Notes: generated by a model not told the origin, from the letters alone. Shown: positions 1-6,968, numbered from the stretch's first letter. The stretch: DNA of 7,285 bases from an uncultured Lachnospiraceae bacterium (GCA_902783305.1 CACZQU010000329.1:1-7285); one strand, 5' to 3'. A program made the numbers and translations.

Positions 1-233
1 ACACCCGGGCACAGCTCGAAGAGATTCTCGGGAAGCTGGCGGACGAAGAAGCCTACGGCAATATTCTCCGGGCAAAGGGAATCGTTTCCTCCCCGGAGGG
101 AACGTGGATGTATTTCGATATGGTGCCGGAGGAAACCGAAATCCGGGAAGGAGAACCGGACTATGCAGGCCGTTTCTGCGTGATCGGAGCAGAGCTTAAG
201 GAAGATAAGCTTGCAGAGCTCTTTGGCGTATAA
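1..233 (+). CDS. COG0523/CobW-family GTPase, C-terminal end (partial, 5' end outside window)
   Basis: This is the last 76 codons of a gene that begins before the window; the reading frame starts at base 3 and ends with TAA at 231-233. The peptide has the layout of the CobW C-terminal domain: an YGNILRAKGIV segment, then WMYFDMVPEE and EIREG, then a closing CVIGAELKEDKLAELF. In this family that domain follows a metal-chaperone GTPase domain, and members insert or traffic metal ions such as Zn or Co. The GTPase half is not in view, so metal and partner are unknown. It lies 16 nt upstream of a second P-loop GTPase gene, so the two are probably cotranscribed and may work together. The family call comes from recognising the domain pattern; the operon is inferred from spacing. 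Confidence 0.78.
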   Translation, partial: TRAQLEEILGKLADEEAYGNILRAKGIVSSPEGTWMYFDMVPEETEIREGEPDYAGRFCVIGAELKEDKLAELFGV

Positions 234-249
234 GAGGGAGGGATGACAG

Positions 250-1203
250 ATGCAGGAACCAGAAGTACCCATCTTCCTGATTGCCGGATTTCTGGAAAGC
301 GGGAAGACCACCTTCCTGCGTTTTACTCTGGATCAGGATTATTTCCGGATCGATGGAAAAACCCTTCTGATCATATGCGAGGAAGGTGAGGAGGAATATG
401 ATCTGAAGGCTCTGGCGCGTGCCAACACGGTAGTTGAGGTGATCGGGTCTGAGGATGAGCTGACGACGGCGAAACTGAATACCCTTGCCATGCTTCACAA
501 ACCGGACAGGGTCATTATGGAATACAACGGAATGTGGCTCGTCAGCCATTTTGAGGAAATGAAAAAACCGGATGGATGGGGGATCGAACAGCATATTGTC
601 TGCGCTGACGCCAGCACCTTTTCGGTATATCTTCAGAACATGAAGTCCATTTTTATGGATATGGTAAGAAACGCGGATATGGTAATCTTTAACCGGAGCT
701 CTTCCGGGCTTCCCCTTGCCAATTTCAGACGGAGCATCAAAGCGGCGAATCAGGGGTGCGAAGTGGTTTTTGAAGATGAGAGCGGAGAGATCAGTGATAT
801 TTTCCAGGATGAAATGCCTTTTGACATCAACGCGGATGTGATTGACATTGCTCCCGAGGATTACGGCATCTGGTTTATTGACGCCACAGATCATCCGGAA
901 ACCTATCGCGGGAAGACGGTTCACTTCCAGGCAAGGGTGATGAAGCCCAGGCTTCCCGGAGCCAAGGTTTTCGTCCCTGGCAGAATGGCCATGACCTGCT
1001 GTGCAAATGACATGACCTTTCTGGGATATGTCTGCAAGAGCAGCGACGCGCCAAAGCTGAAGCAGGATGAATGGGTGGATGTGACGGCAAAGGTGGAGCT
1101 GGAAAGGCGCCCCGAATACGGGATGCAGCCGGGACCGGTTCTGCTGGCGACACAGATTCATCCCTGTACGCCGCTTGCAAATGAAATGGTATACTTTAAT
1201 TGA
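250..1203 (+). CDS. CobW-like P-loop GTPase with a C-terminal TIGR03943/DUF1980-like domain
   Basis: This 317-aa cytoplasmic protein has no signal peptide or membrane segment. The ATG at 250 follows a strong GAGGGAGG site at 235-242. A Walker A motif, GFLESGKTT, lies at residues 13-21. LLIICEEGEEEYD (39-51) sits where COG0523 proteins carry their switch I glutamates, and RVIMEYNGM (87-95) is the Walker B-like strand. Two family hallmarks are degraded: the CXCC metal motif expected shortly after residue 51 is absent, and the NKxD guanine motif reads NRSS (148-151). From about residue 222 the protein no longer looks like a CobW C-terminal domain. GRMAMTCCAND (244-254), LGYVCK and DEWVDV instead match the pattern of the TIGR03943/DUF1980 family (YcgQ-like), which is usually a separate protein encoded beside a permease. 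C250, C251, C262, H304 and C306 could form a metal site. The preceding gene is a second CobW-type protein. I infer a role in metal trafficking or permease energising; the substrate is unknown. Confidence 0.75.
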   Translation: MQEPEVPIFLIAGFLESGKTTFLRFTLDQDYFRIDGKTLLIICEEGEEEYDLKALARANTVVEVIGSEDELTTAKLNTLAMLHKPDRVIMEYNGMWLVSHFEEMKKPDGWGIEQHIVCADASTFSVYLQNMKSIFMDMVRNADMVIFNRSSSGLPLANFRRSIKAANQGCEVVFEDESGEISDIFQDEMPFDINADVIDIAPEDYGIWFIDATDHPETYRGKTVHFQARVMKPRLPGAKVFVPGRMAMTCCANDMTFLGYVCKSSDAPKLKQDEWVDVTAKVELERRPEYGMQPGPVLLATQIHPCTPLANEMVYFN

Positions 1204-1221
1204 CAGACTGAGGAATAGGAA

Positions 1222-1797
1222 ATGAAGATTATTGCCGGCCTGGGAAATCCCGGGCGACAGTATGAAAAGACAAGACACAATATGGGCTTTGACACCATTG
1301 ACCTTCTGGCCGGACGCAGCGGGGTAAGCCTGGGAAGCGTGAAATTCAACGCTTTGTACGGAACCGGGACAGTGGAAGGGGAGAAAGTGGTTTTGATGAA
1401 GCCGCTTTCTTATATGAATCTATCCGGCGGACCGATCCGGGAAATGGTGAGCTTTTATAAAGCCGATCCGAAAACGGAATTAATCGTCATCTGTGATGAT
1501 ATTGACCTGGATCCCGGCCGGATCCGTATCCGCCTCCAGGGCAGTGCGGGAGGCCACAATGGACTGAAGGATATCATTTCCATGCTGGGAACGGATTCCT
1601 TCATCCGGGTCCGGGTCGGGATAGGCGCAAAGCCTGCCGGCTGGGATCTGGCCGACTATGTCCTCAGCCGCGTTCCTTCTGATCAGACGGAAGTCATTGC
1701 GCAGGCCATAGAGGACGCGGCAAGGGCAGTGGAGAAAATCATCTGTGACGGACCAGAAGCCGCGATGAATGAATTTAATCGGAAGAAGCTTTCATGA
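1222..1797 (+). CDS. pth: Peptidyl-tRNA hydrolase
   Basis: This 191-aa cytoplasmic enzyme cleaves the ester bond of peptidyl-tRNAs that drop off ribosomes, freeing tRNA for reuse. All the signature parts are visible. The N-terminal GLGNPG is at 6-11, with N9 corresponding to E. coli N10. TRHNMGFD (17-24) carries the catalytic H19. MKPLSYMNLSG (59-69) holds M65 and N66 of the tRNA-binding site. The supporting aspartate is D92 in CDDIDLDPG, and GGHNG (110-114) holds the second histidine/asparagine pair. Length is normal for bacterial Pth. The start is set by AGGAATAGGA at 1211-1220. The gene begins 18 nt after the GTPase gene, and its TGA overlaps the ATG of mfd, so translation of the two is probably coupled. 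pth next to mfd is a classic Firmicutes arrangement; the Bacillus homologue is also called spoVC. Confidence 0.97.
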   Translation: MKIIAGLGNPGRQYEKTRHNMGFDTIDLLAGRSGVSLGSVKFNALYGTGTVEGEKVVLMKPLSYMNLSGGPIREMVSFYKADPKTELIVICDDIDLDPGRIRIRLQGSAGGHNGLKDIISMLGTDSFIRVRVGIGAKPAGWDLADYVLSRVPSDQTEVIAQAIEDAARAVEKIICDGPEAAMNEFNRKKLS

Positions 1798-4700
1798 ATA
1801 CACTTTTAGAACCTCTGAAACAGCTGCCGGAGCTGGAAAAAGCCAGGGATGCCATTGCCCGCGGCGAAAAAAGCATGATATGCGGCTGCCTGGAATCCCA
1901 GAAGGCGCATCTTTTGTATGGACTGAATGACTTAAGTTCCTGGAAGCTGGTGCTTTCCCAGGATGAAAAAAGTGCAAAGAGGTTGTACGAGGACTTTCGC
2001 TTTTACGACAGGGAGACCTGGCTTTATCCTGCGAAGGACCTCCTTTTTTTTCAGGCAGATACCCGCGGAAAGGTGCTCCTCCAGCAGAGAATGAGGGTAA
2101 TCAAGGCACTGACCGAAAGAGAAAAAGGGACAGTGGTAGCCAGTATCGATGCCTGCCTTGACTGTCTGGAGAATCTGGAAACCATTCAGGCGGGAATCCT
2201 CACGCTTTCTCTGGAGAGTGTCGTTGAGATTCAGGCTCTGAGAATGGCCTTGACCAGAATGGGATATGAGAACGTAGGGCAGGTGGATATGCCCGGACAG
2301 TTTTCTGTCCGCGGCGGGATCGTTGACATCTACGCGCTGACGGAGGATAATCCATGGAGAATAGAGCTTTTCGGGGATGAGGTGGATTCCATCCGCAGCT
2401 TTGACGCTTCCAGCCAGAGATCTCTGGAGGAACTGGACAGGATCCGGATTTATCCTGCCATTGAAGAAGAAAAGACGGATGGGAAGGTTATCTTTGCGGA
2501 TTATTTTCCTCCGGAATCATTGATTGTTCTGGATGAGCCGAACCGTCTCCTGGAAACCGGAGCCGGGACAGTAGAGGAATTTCTTTCCAGCTGTGCGCAC
2601 CGGGAGGAAAAGGGCCAGAAAAATGTCAGACGGGATCAGATCATTTCCTTTGAACATCTGCAGGAAAAGCTGGCAGACCGCAGACTGGTTTCATTCTCTT
2701 TCCTGGAGCCCTCCCGGAAGGGATGGGATTTTCAGGAAAGCTTTACCCTGAATGTGAAGCCGGTGAACCGCTACAAAGGAAGCTTTGAATCTCTTTGCGC
2801 CGACTTGAAGCAATATAAGACGAAGGGGTACAGGGTACTCCTTCTGTCCGGCTCGAGAACCAGGGCAGAGCGGCTGGCCAGGGATTTACTCCGGGAGGAC
2901 CTGAACGCCTTCTGGTCCGAAGACATTACCCGGAGTCTGAAGCCGGGAGAAATCATGGTGGCGTATGGCCATTCCCATGGAGGCTTTGAGTATCCCCAGA
3001 TCCGCTTTTCCCTTATGACGGAATCGGATATTTTCGGGAAGGAGCAGACCCGGAAAAGCCGTAAGCAAAAAGGAAACGGACAGATTGTCCAGAGTCTTAA
3101 TGACCTTTCCCCGGGAGACTATGTGGTGCATGAGCAGCACGGCCTGGGAATTTATCGCGGAATCGAAAATATCCAGGTGGAGGGCGTCTCGAAGGACTAT
3201 ATCAAAATTGAATACAAAGACGGAGGCGAATTGTGCATTCCGGCCACACAGCTTGACGCTTTGCAGAAATACGCGGATGCCGGTGCTTCCCTGGGGGCAA
3301 GAATCAATTCCCTGGGAGGGAAGGAATGGGTAAAGTCCAGGACGAGGGTACAAAAAGCGGTGAAAAACATCGCAAAGGAGCTGGTGGAGCTGTATGCGGC
3401 CCGTTCCTGTGAGAATGGATATGTCTGCGGTCCCGATACGGTATGGCAGAGAGAGTTTGAGGAGCTGTTTCCCTATGAAGAGACACCGGATCAGCTGAAC
3501 GCGATCGAGGATACCAAGCGGGATATGGAAAGCGGCAAGATCATGGACCGTCTGATCTGCGGGGATGTAGGCTACGGAAAAACGGAGATCGCGCTTCGCG
3601 CCGCGTTCAAGGAAGTGCAGGAAAGCCGGCAGGTGGTGTACCTGGTGCCCACGACCATCCTTGCCCAGCAGCATTATAATACTTTTGTGGAGAGGATGAA
3701 GAATTTTCCCGTCCGGGTGGATCTTCTATGCCGGTTTTCAACGCCAAAACAGCAGAAAAAAACCCTGGAGGATCTGAAAAGGGGGCAGGTGGATGTGCTG
3801 ATCGGAACACACAGAGTTCTCTCCAGGGATGTGGAGTTCCGGAACCTGGGCCTGCTCATTATTGATGAAGAGCAGAGGTTCGGAGTGACGCACAAGGAAA
3901 AGATCAAGCAGCTGAAGAAAAACGTCGATGTACTGACACTGACAGCTACCCCGATTCCCCGGACTCTGCATATGAGCCTGATTGGAATCCGTGATATGAG
4001 CCTGCTGGAAGAGCCTCCGATGGACCGGGTGCCGATCCAGACTTACGTCATGGAATATGACGAGGAAACGGTGAGGGAAGCCATCAGCCGGGAGCTTCGC
4101 CGGGGCGGACAGGTATATTATGTCTATAACCGTGTGACAAACATCGGTGAAGTTGCAGCCCGCCTGGGCGCGCTGGTTCCGGAAGCCCGGGTTGATTTTG
4201 CCCACGGACAGATGAGCGAAAGGGAGCTGGAGCGGGTGATGCTTCAGTTCGTCAATAACGAGCTGGATGTCCTGGTGTCGACGACCATTATTGAAACAGG
4301 ACTGGATATTTCCAATGTCAATACGATGATTATCCAGGACGCGGACCGTTTCGGCCTGTCTCAGCTTTATCAGCTGAGGGGACGGATCGGGCGCTCCAAC
4401 CGCACAGCCTATGCCTTTCTGATGTACCGGAAGGACAAGGTGCTGAAGGAAAAAGCGGAGGAACGTCTGTCGGCGATCACATTGTACTCGGATCTGGGAA
4501 GCGGGTTCAAGATCGCGATGAGAGACCTGGAGATCCGGGGAGCAGGAGACCTGCTTGGCGCTGAGCAGTCCGGCCATATGGAGACGGTAGGGTATGATCT
4601 GTACTGCAAGATGCTCAGCCTTGCCGTGAAGGAGGTAAAGGACGGGATCGAGCCGGAAGGCTTCGACACCACTATTGATATCACTCTGGATGCATATATT

Positions 4701-5114
4701 CCGGACAGCTATATTCCGAATGAATATCAGAAGCTGGATGCATACAAGCGGATCGCCAGCATTTCCTCCCGGCAGGAGAGCGATGATATGTACGACGAGC
4801 TGCTTGACCGGTACGGAAATCCTCCTTCCATGGTCCAGAATCTTCTTTCCATTGCGCTGATCAAAGCAATGGCTCACCAGGCCTACGTGACAGAGATCAA
4901 ACAGACAGGAGGACAGATCCGCTTCGGCCTGTATGAAAAAGCAAGACTGGACAAAAGCGGATTTGTAAAGATGGTGGAGAAAAACCGGCATCGGCTGCGT
5001 TATACAACGTTCAAACAGAAACCAACGCTGATTTATACTCCGTCCGGTAATCTTCTGACGGAAATCATGTCCGTTGTGGTATCCCTGAACAAGCTGGTCG
5101 AGCACGAGGGCTGA
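1794..5114 (+). CDS. mfd: Transcription-repair coupling factor Mfd
   Basis: This 1106-aa protein is slightly shorter than the family norm of about 1150-1180 aa. Mfd binds RNA polymerase stalled at DNA damage, pushes it off using ATP-driven translocation, and recruits UvrA for nucleotide excision repair. The N-terminal UvrB-like module spans roughly 1-330, with MPGQFSVRGGIVDIY at 166-180. The CarD-like RNA polymerase interaction domain covers about 440-495 (GDYVVHEQHGLGIYRG, then YIKIEY). The RecG-like motor begins near 550, with Walker A GDVGYGKTE at 590-598, DEEQ at 691-694, TATPIPRTL at 717-725, TTIIETGLDIS at 830-840 and QLRGRIGRS at 860-868. The translocation motif RGAGDLLGAEQSGH is at 915-928. 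The rest is the C-terminal TRCF domain, which masks the UvrA site until RNA polymerase is bound. No key motif is missing. A GGAAGAAG site (1781-1788) and the ATGA overlap suggest coupling to pth. Confidence 0.98.
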   Translation: MNTLLEPLKQLPELEKARDAIARGEKSMICGCLESQKAHLLYGLNDLSSWKLVLSQDEKSAKRLYEDFRFYDRETWLYPAKDLLFFQADTRGKVLLQQRMRVIKALTEREKGTVVASIDACLDCLENLETIQAGILTLSLESVVEIQALRMALTRMGYENVGQVDMPGQFSVRGGIVDIYALTEDNPWRIELFGDEVDSIRSFDASSQRSLEELDRIRIYPAIEEEKTDGKVIFADYFPPESLIVLDEPNRLLETGAGTVEEFLSSCAHREEKGQKNVRRDQIISFEHLQEKLADRRLVSFSFLEPSRKGWDFQESFTLNVKPVNRYKGSFESLCADLKQYKTKGYRVLLLSGSRTRAERLARDLLREDLNAFWSEDITRSLKPGEIMVAYGHSHGGFEYPQIRFSLMTESDIFGKEQTRKSRKQKGNGQIVQSLNDLSPGDYVVHEQHGLGIYRGIENIQVEGVSKDYIKIEYKDGGELCIPATQLDALQKYADAGASLGARINSLGGKEWVKSRTRVQKAVKNIAKELVELYAARSCENGYVCGPDTVWQREFEELFPYEETPDQLNAIEDTKRDMESGKIMDRLICGDVGYGKTEIALRAAFKEVQESRQVVYLVPTTILAQQHYNTFVERMKNFPVRVDLLCRFSTPKQQKKTLEDLKRGQVDVLIGTHRVLSRDVEFRNLGLLIIDEEQRFGVTHKEKIKQLKKNVDVLTLTATPIPRTLHMSLIGIRDMSLLEEPPMDRVPIQTYVMEYDEETVREAISRELRRGGQVYYVYNRVTNIGEVAARLGALVPEARVDFAHGQMSERELERVMLQFVNNELDVLVSTTIIETGLDISNVNTMIIQDADRFGLSQLYQLRGRIGRSNRTAYAFLMYRKDKVLKEKAEERLSAITLYSDLGSGFKIAMRDLEIRGAGDLLGAEQSGHMETVGYDLYCKMLSLAVKEVKDGIEPEGFDTTIDITLDAYIPDSYIPNEYQKLDAYKRIASISSRQESDDMYDELLDRYGNPPSMVQNLLSIALIKAMAHQAYVTEIKQTGGQIRFGLYEKARLDKSGFVKMVEKNRHRLRYTTFKQKPTLIYTPSGNLLTEIMSVVVSLNKLVEHEG

Positions 5115-5139
5115 AGGACGGCAGCATGGTGAAGCCGCC

Positions 5140-5166
5140 CTCCCCTTCACTCATGGAGAAGGGGGG
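5140..5166 (+). other. GC-rich hairpin just downstream of mfd
   Basis: CTCCCCTTC (5140-5148) pairs with GAAGGGGGG (5158-5166) over nine pairs, one of them G-T, around a 9-nt loop. It begins 25 nt after the mfd stop, a position suited to transcript 3' end formation or stability. The bases that follow (ATTCCGAAT) contain no T-run, so it does not qualify as a standard intrinsic terminator. It may be a weak or Rho-assisted end, or only a 3' stabilising stem. Confidence 0.4.
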
Positions 5167-5239
5167 ATTCCGAATGCCGTGGAGCGGCCGGGAATCGGAA
5201 CACGGGAAGAAACTATGCGCCTGAACAGTGACAAAAGCC

Positions 5240-5268
5240 TTGCCTAATACGGGGAAAACGATTATACT
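5240..5268 (+). promoter_or_regulatory. Sigma-A type promoter for the foldase lipoprotein gene
   Basis: TTGCCT (5240-5245) and TATACT (5263-5268) are separated by exactly 17 bases, one mismatch each from the TTGACA and TATAAT consensus. The predicted start is near 5275, which leaves a leader of about 140 nt before the ATG at 5414. It sits in a gap with no convincing gene, so it most likely gives the foldase gene its own transcription apart from read-through out of mfd. No extended TG is present before the -10 element. Confidence 0.68.
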
Positions 5269-5311
5269 TAATACTTGCGTGCTGCGCGTTAGAGCGCTCG
5301 TGTAACTGACA

Positions 5312-5365
5312 GGCTCCCGGAAAGGTTGATGATCAGGTATTTCCGGGAGGCCGTGCGGTCTCCGG
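5312..5365 (+). promoter_or_regulatory. Structured 5' leader with two mutually exclusive hairpins
   Basis: CTCCCGGAAA (5314-5323) and TTTCCGGGAG (5340-5349) form a perfect 10-bp inverted repeat, extended by GG (5312-5313) with CC (5351-5352) past one bulged G. The right arm can instead fold forward: GGAGGCC (5346-5352) pairs with GGTCTCC (5357-5363) around a GTGC loop, extended by CC (5343-5344) with GG (5364-5365). The two folds compete for the same bases, as in attenuators and riboswitches. No T-run follows either stem, and the ribosome site at 5404-5408 is about 40 nt further on. I recognise no known riboswitch or T-box core. Regulation is an inference from the fold alone. Confidence 0.42.
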
Positions 5366-5403
5366 TAAAGCCTGGAATGATCGGGACTGCAAATATAGAC
5401 GAT

Positions 5404-5408
5404 GGAGG
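5404..5408 (+). promoter_or_regulatory. Ribosome binding site that fixes the lipoprotein start
   Basis: GGAGG lies five bases before the ATG at 5414. An earlier in-frame ATG at 5402 overlaps this site and has no ribosome site of its own, so 5414 is the preferred start. The choice also gives a clean signal peptide beginning MKGFAKK. Confidence 0.85.
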
Positions 5409-5413
5409 ATAAG

Positions 5414-6946
5414 ATGAAAGGATTTGCAAAGAAAGTGATCACAATCGTACTGGCCGGTTCTCTTTCGGCGGGTCTTCTGACGGGCTGCGGTTCGGACAGG
5501 ATTGACGGTACGAAAACCGTAGCGACAGTGGATGGGGCAGAGATTCCCCTGGGTGTGCTCAGCCTTACGGCAAGGATGACCCAGGCTTATTATACTTATC
5601 TTTATTCCATGTTTGGTTCGTCCATCAGCTGGTCCGGTATGGATGAGGAGAGCGGCCAGACGAACGGCGAGTCCCTGCGGGATTCCATCCTCGAAAATGT
5701 GGAGAAACAGTATGTCCTGAAGGCAAAGGCCGGGGATTACGGGATCACTCTCTCCGATGAAGACCAGGAAAAAATCCGGACGGCTGCTGCTGACTTTATC
5801 GCGGATAATACCGAAGAGGCGATTGAGGCTCTTGGGGTAAATGAGGATATTGTCGCAGAGTATCTGGAGCTTCAGACCTATCAGACCAGGATCGAGGATC
5901 CGGTCAAGGCGGAAGCCGATACCACAGTAGACGAGGATGAAGCACAACAGGCTTCCTTTACGTATCTCTCCATTGAGAAGGATGAGGAGCCGGAGGAAAC
6001 AGCAGATGAGGCTGAGGAAGCCGCGGCTGAGACTGAGGAAGCGGCAGAAGCGGTGACCGCTGAGGCTGGGGAAGCCGCAGGGGAGACGGAAGAGGCCGCG
6101 GAGGCGGTGACTGCTGAGGCTGAGGAAGCCGAGGCACAGACAGAAGAGGCCGCTCAGGCCGCAACCGCTGAGGCTGAGGAAGCCGAGCCACAGACAGAAG
6201 AGGCCGTGGAGGCTGCGACAGCTGAGGCCGGGGAAGCAACAGCCGAGACGGAAGAGGCCGCGGAGGCGGTGACCGCTGAGGCTGAGGAAGCAGCGACTGA
6301 GGCCGGGGAAGAGGAGGGACCCTCCTACACTGCAGCCGAGAAAGCCCAGATGGTTCTGGACATCATGAAAGCCGATCCGGAAGGAGACTGGACGGATGCT
6401 CTGGCAGAGGTTGATGACAGCCTCCATACACGCAGTGACAGCTTTACTTATAAAGATACGGAAGATGAGCATCTGCAGAATACCTTTGATGAAGAGGTCA
6501 TCACTGTCCTCAGAGAGCTTGCCGAGGGTGAAGTCTATGACGGGATCATCGAAACGGACAGCACGTATTACCTGGTCCGTCTGGATACAATCAATGACGA
6601 GGAGGCTACCCAGGAGAAGATCGAGGATGTTCAGGAGGAGCTGAAGGACGAATACTATGAGGAGAAGACCTCTTCATGGGTGGAAGAGGCTCAGATCAAG
6701 GTAAACAAGAAAGTGCTGAACACTCTGGAAATCTCTGATTACCATACCTTCACGACGACTCAGGGAGAAGAGGAAGAAGCAGAGACGGACGAAGAAGAGC
6801 CTGCAGCTGAGACGGAAACTGAGCTGACGTCCGAAGCAGATGCTTCCGGTGAAGCGGTAACTGAGGCTGAAGAAGAAGCGGTAACTGAGGCAGGGGCAGA
6901 ATCCGTAACGGAAGCAGCTGCCGAAACGGTTACGGCTGCTGAGTAA
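5414..6946 (+). CDS. PrsA/SurA-like foldase lipoprotein with an acidic repeat inside its parvulin-like domain
   Basis: This 510-aa protein is predicted to be exported and lipid-anchored on the outer face of the membrane. Its signal peptide has KK at 6-7, a hydrophobic stretch at 8-22 and lipobox LTGC with the modified Cys at 25. Residues about 30-170 look like the helical SurA/PrsA N-terminal chaperone domain (TVATVDGAEIPLGVLS, then ENVEKQYVLKAKAGDYGITLSDE). ASFTYLSI (180-187) matches the first parvulin strand, but an acidic tract of about 115 residues (190-302) follows before the domain resumes with AEKAQMVLDIMK and LAEGEVYDGII, ending in STYYLVRLD. The histidines usual in parvulins, in the HILV strand and the final YHII strand, are here Thr/Tyr and Tyr, so isomerase activity is doubtful. 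A second acidic tail runs from about 450 to the end. It is much longer than a typical PrsA of about 300 aa. It has its own promoter and follows mfd, a Clostridia arrangement. The likely role is helping exported proteins fold. Confidence 0.82.
   Translation: MKGFAKKVITIVLAGSLSAGLLTGCGSDRIDGTKTVATVDGAEIPLGVLSLTARMTQAYYTYLYSMFGSSISWSGMDEESGQTNGESLRDSILENVEKQYVLKAKAGDYGITLSDEDQEKIRTAAADFIADNTEEAIEALGVNEDIVAEYLELQTYQTRIEDPVKAEADTTVDEDEAQQASFTYLSIEKDEEPEETADEAEEAAAETEEAAEAVTAEAGEAAGETEEAAEAVTAEAEEAEAQTEEAAQAATAEAEEAEPQTEEAVEAATAEAGEATAETEEAAEAVTAEAEEAATEAGEEEGPSYTAAEKAQMVLDIMKADPEGDWTDALAEVDDSLHTRSDSFTYKDTEDEHLQNTFDEEVITVLRELAEGEVYDGIIETDSTYYLVRLDTINDEEATQEKIEDVQEELKDEYYEEKTSSWVEEAQIKVNKKVLNTLEISDYHTFTTTQGEEEEAETDEEEPAAETETELTSEADASGEAVTEAEEEAVTEAGAESVTEAAAETVTAAE
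6005..6310 (+). repeat. 54-bp in-frame tandem repeat encoding 18-residue acidic units
   Basis: Five complete 54-nt units (starts 6005, 6059, 6113, 6167, 6221) and a partial sixth (6275-6310) lie in frame in the foldase gene. The consensus is AEAEEAAAETEEAAEAVT, with Gly for Glu at position 4 in units 2 and 5. Units 3 and 4 are nearly identical over their first 42 bases, and units 2 and 5 are close relatives, suggesting growth by segment duplication. The tract has no Lys, Arg or aromatic residue. Eighteen residues equal five alpha-helical turns, so equivalent positions of successive units stack on the same face of a helix. Confidence 0.93.
6851..6943 (+). repeat. 24-bp in-frame repeat encoding the 8-residue EAVTEAxx tail
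   Basis: The last 31 codons read as about four 8-residue units: EAVTEAEE, EAVTEAGA, ESVTEAAA and ETVTAAE. The first two share the identical 17-mer at 6851-6867 and 6875-6891; the later ones have diverged. The period differs from the 18-residue array, but the core E-A-V-T-x-E-A is shared, so both tracts may derive from one seed sequence. Confidence 0.8.
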
Positions 6947-6968
6947 GAGGCTGTAAAGGAAAGACTGT

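Noticed and set aside
196..1278. A 360-codon minus-strand open frame across the second GTPase gene
   Set aside because: It lies antisense to a gene with clear family motifs and a strong ribosome site, and shows no recognisable domain.
3738..5150. A 470-codon minus-strand open frame inside mfd
   Set aside because: It is antisense to the conserved motor and C-terminal domains of Mfd; its openness reflects codon composition.
5288..5312. tRNA-like stretch GTTAGAGCGCTCGTGTAACTGACAGG
   Set aside because: It resembles a D-arm joined to an anticodon arm, but the anticodon stem does not pair and no acceptor or T-arm is present.
5402..5413. Upstream in-frame ATG as the foldase start
   Set aside because: The ribosome site GGAGG lies inside this stretch and serves the ATG at 5414; nothing suitable precedes 5402.
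5333..6472. A 379-codon minus-strand frame rich in Leu, Ser, Gly and Cys repeats opposite the foldase
   Set aside because: It is the complement of the Glu/Ala repeat (GAG/GCC become CTC/GGC) and crosses the promoter leader; no family match.
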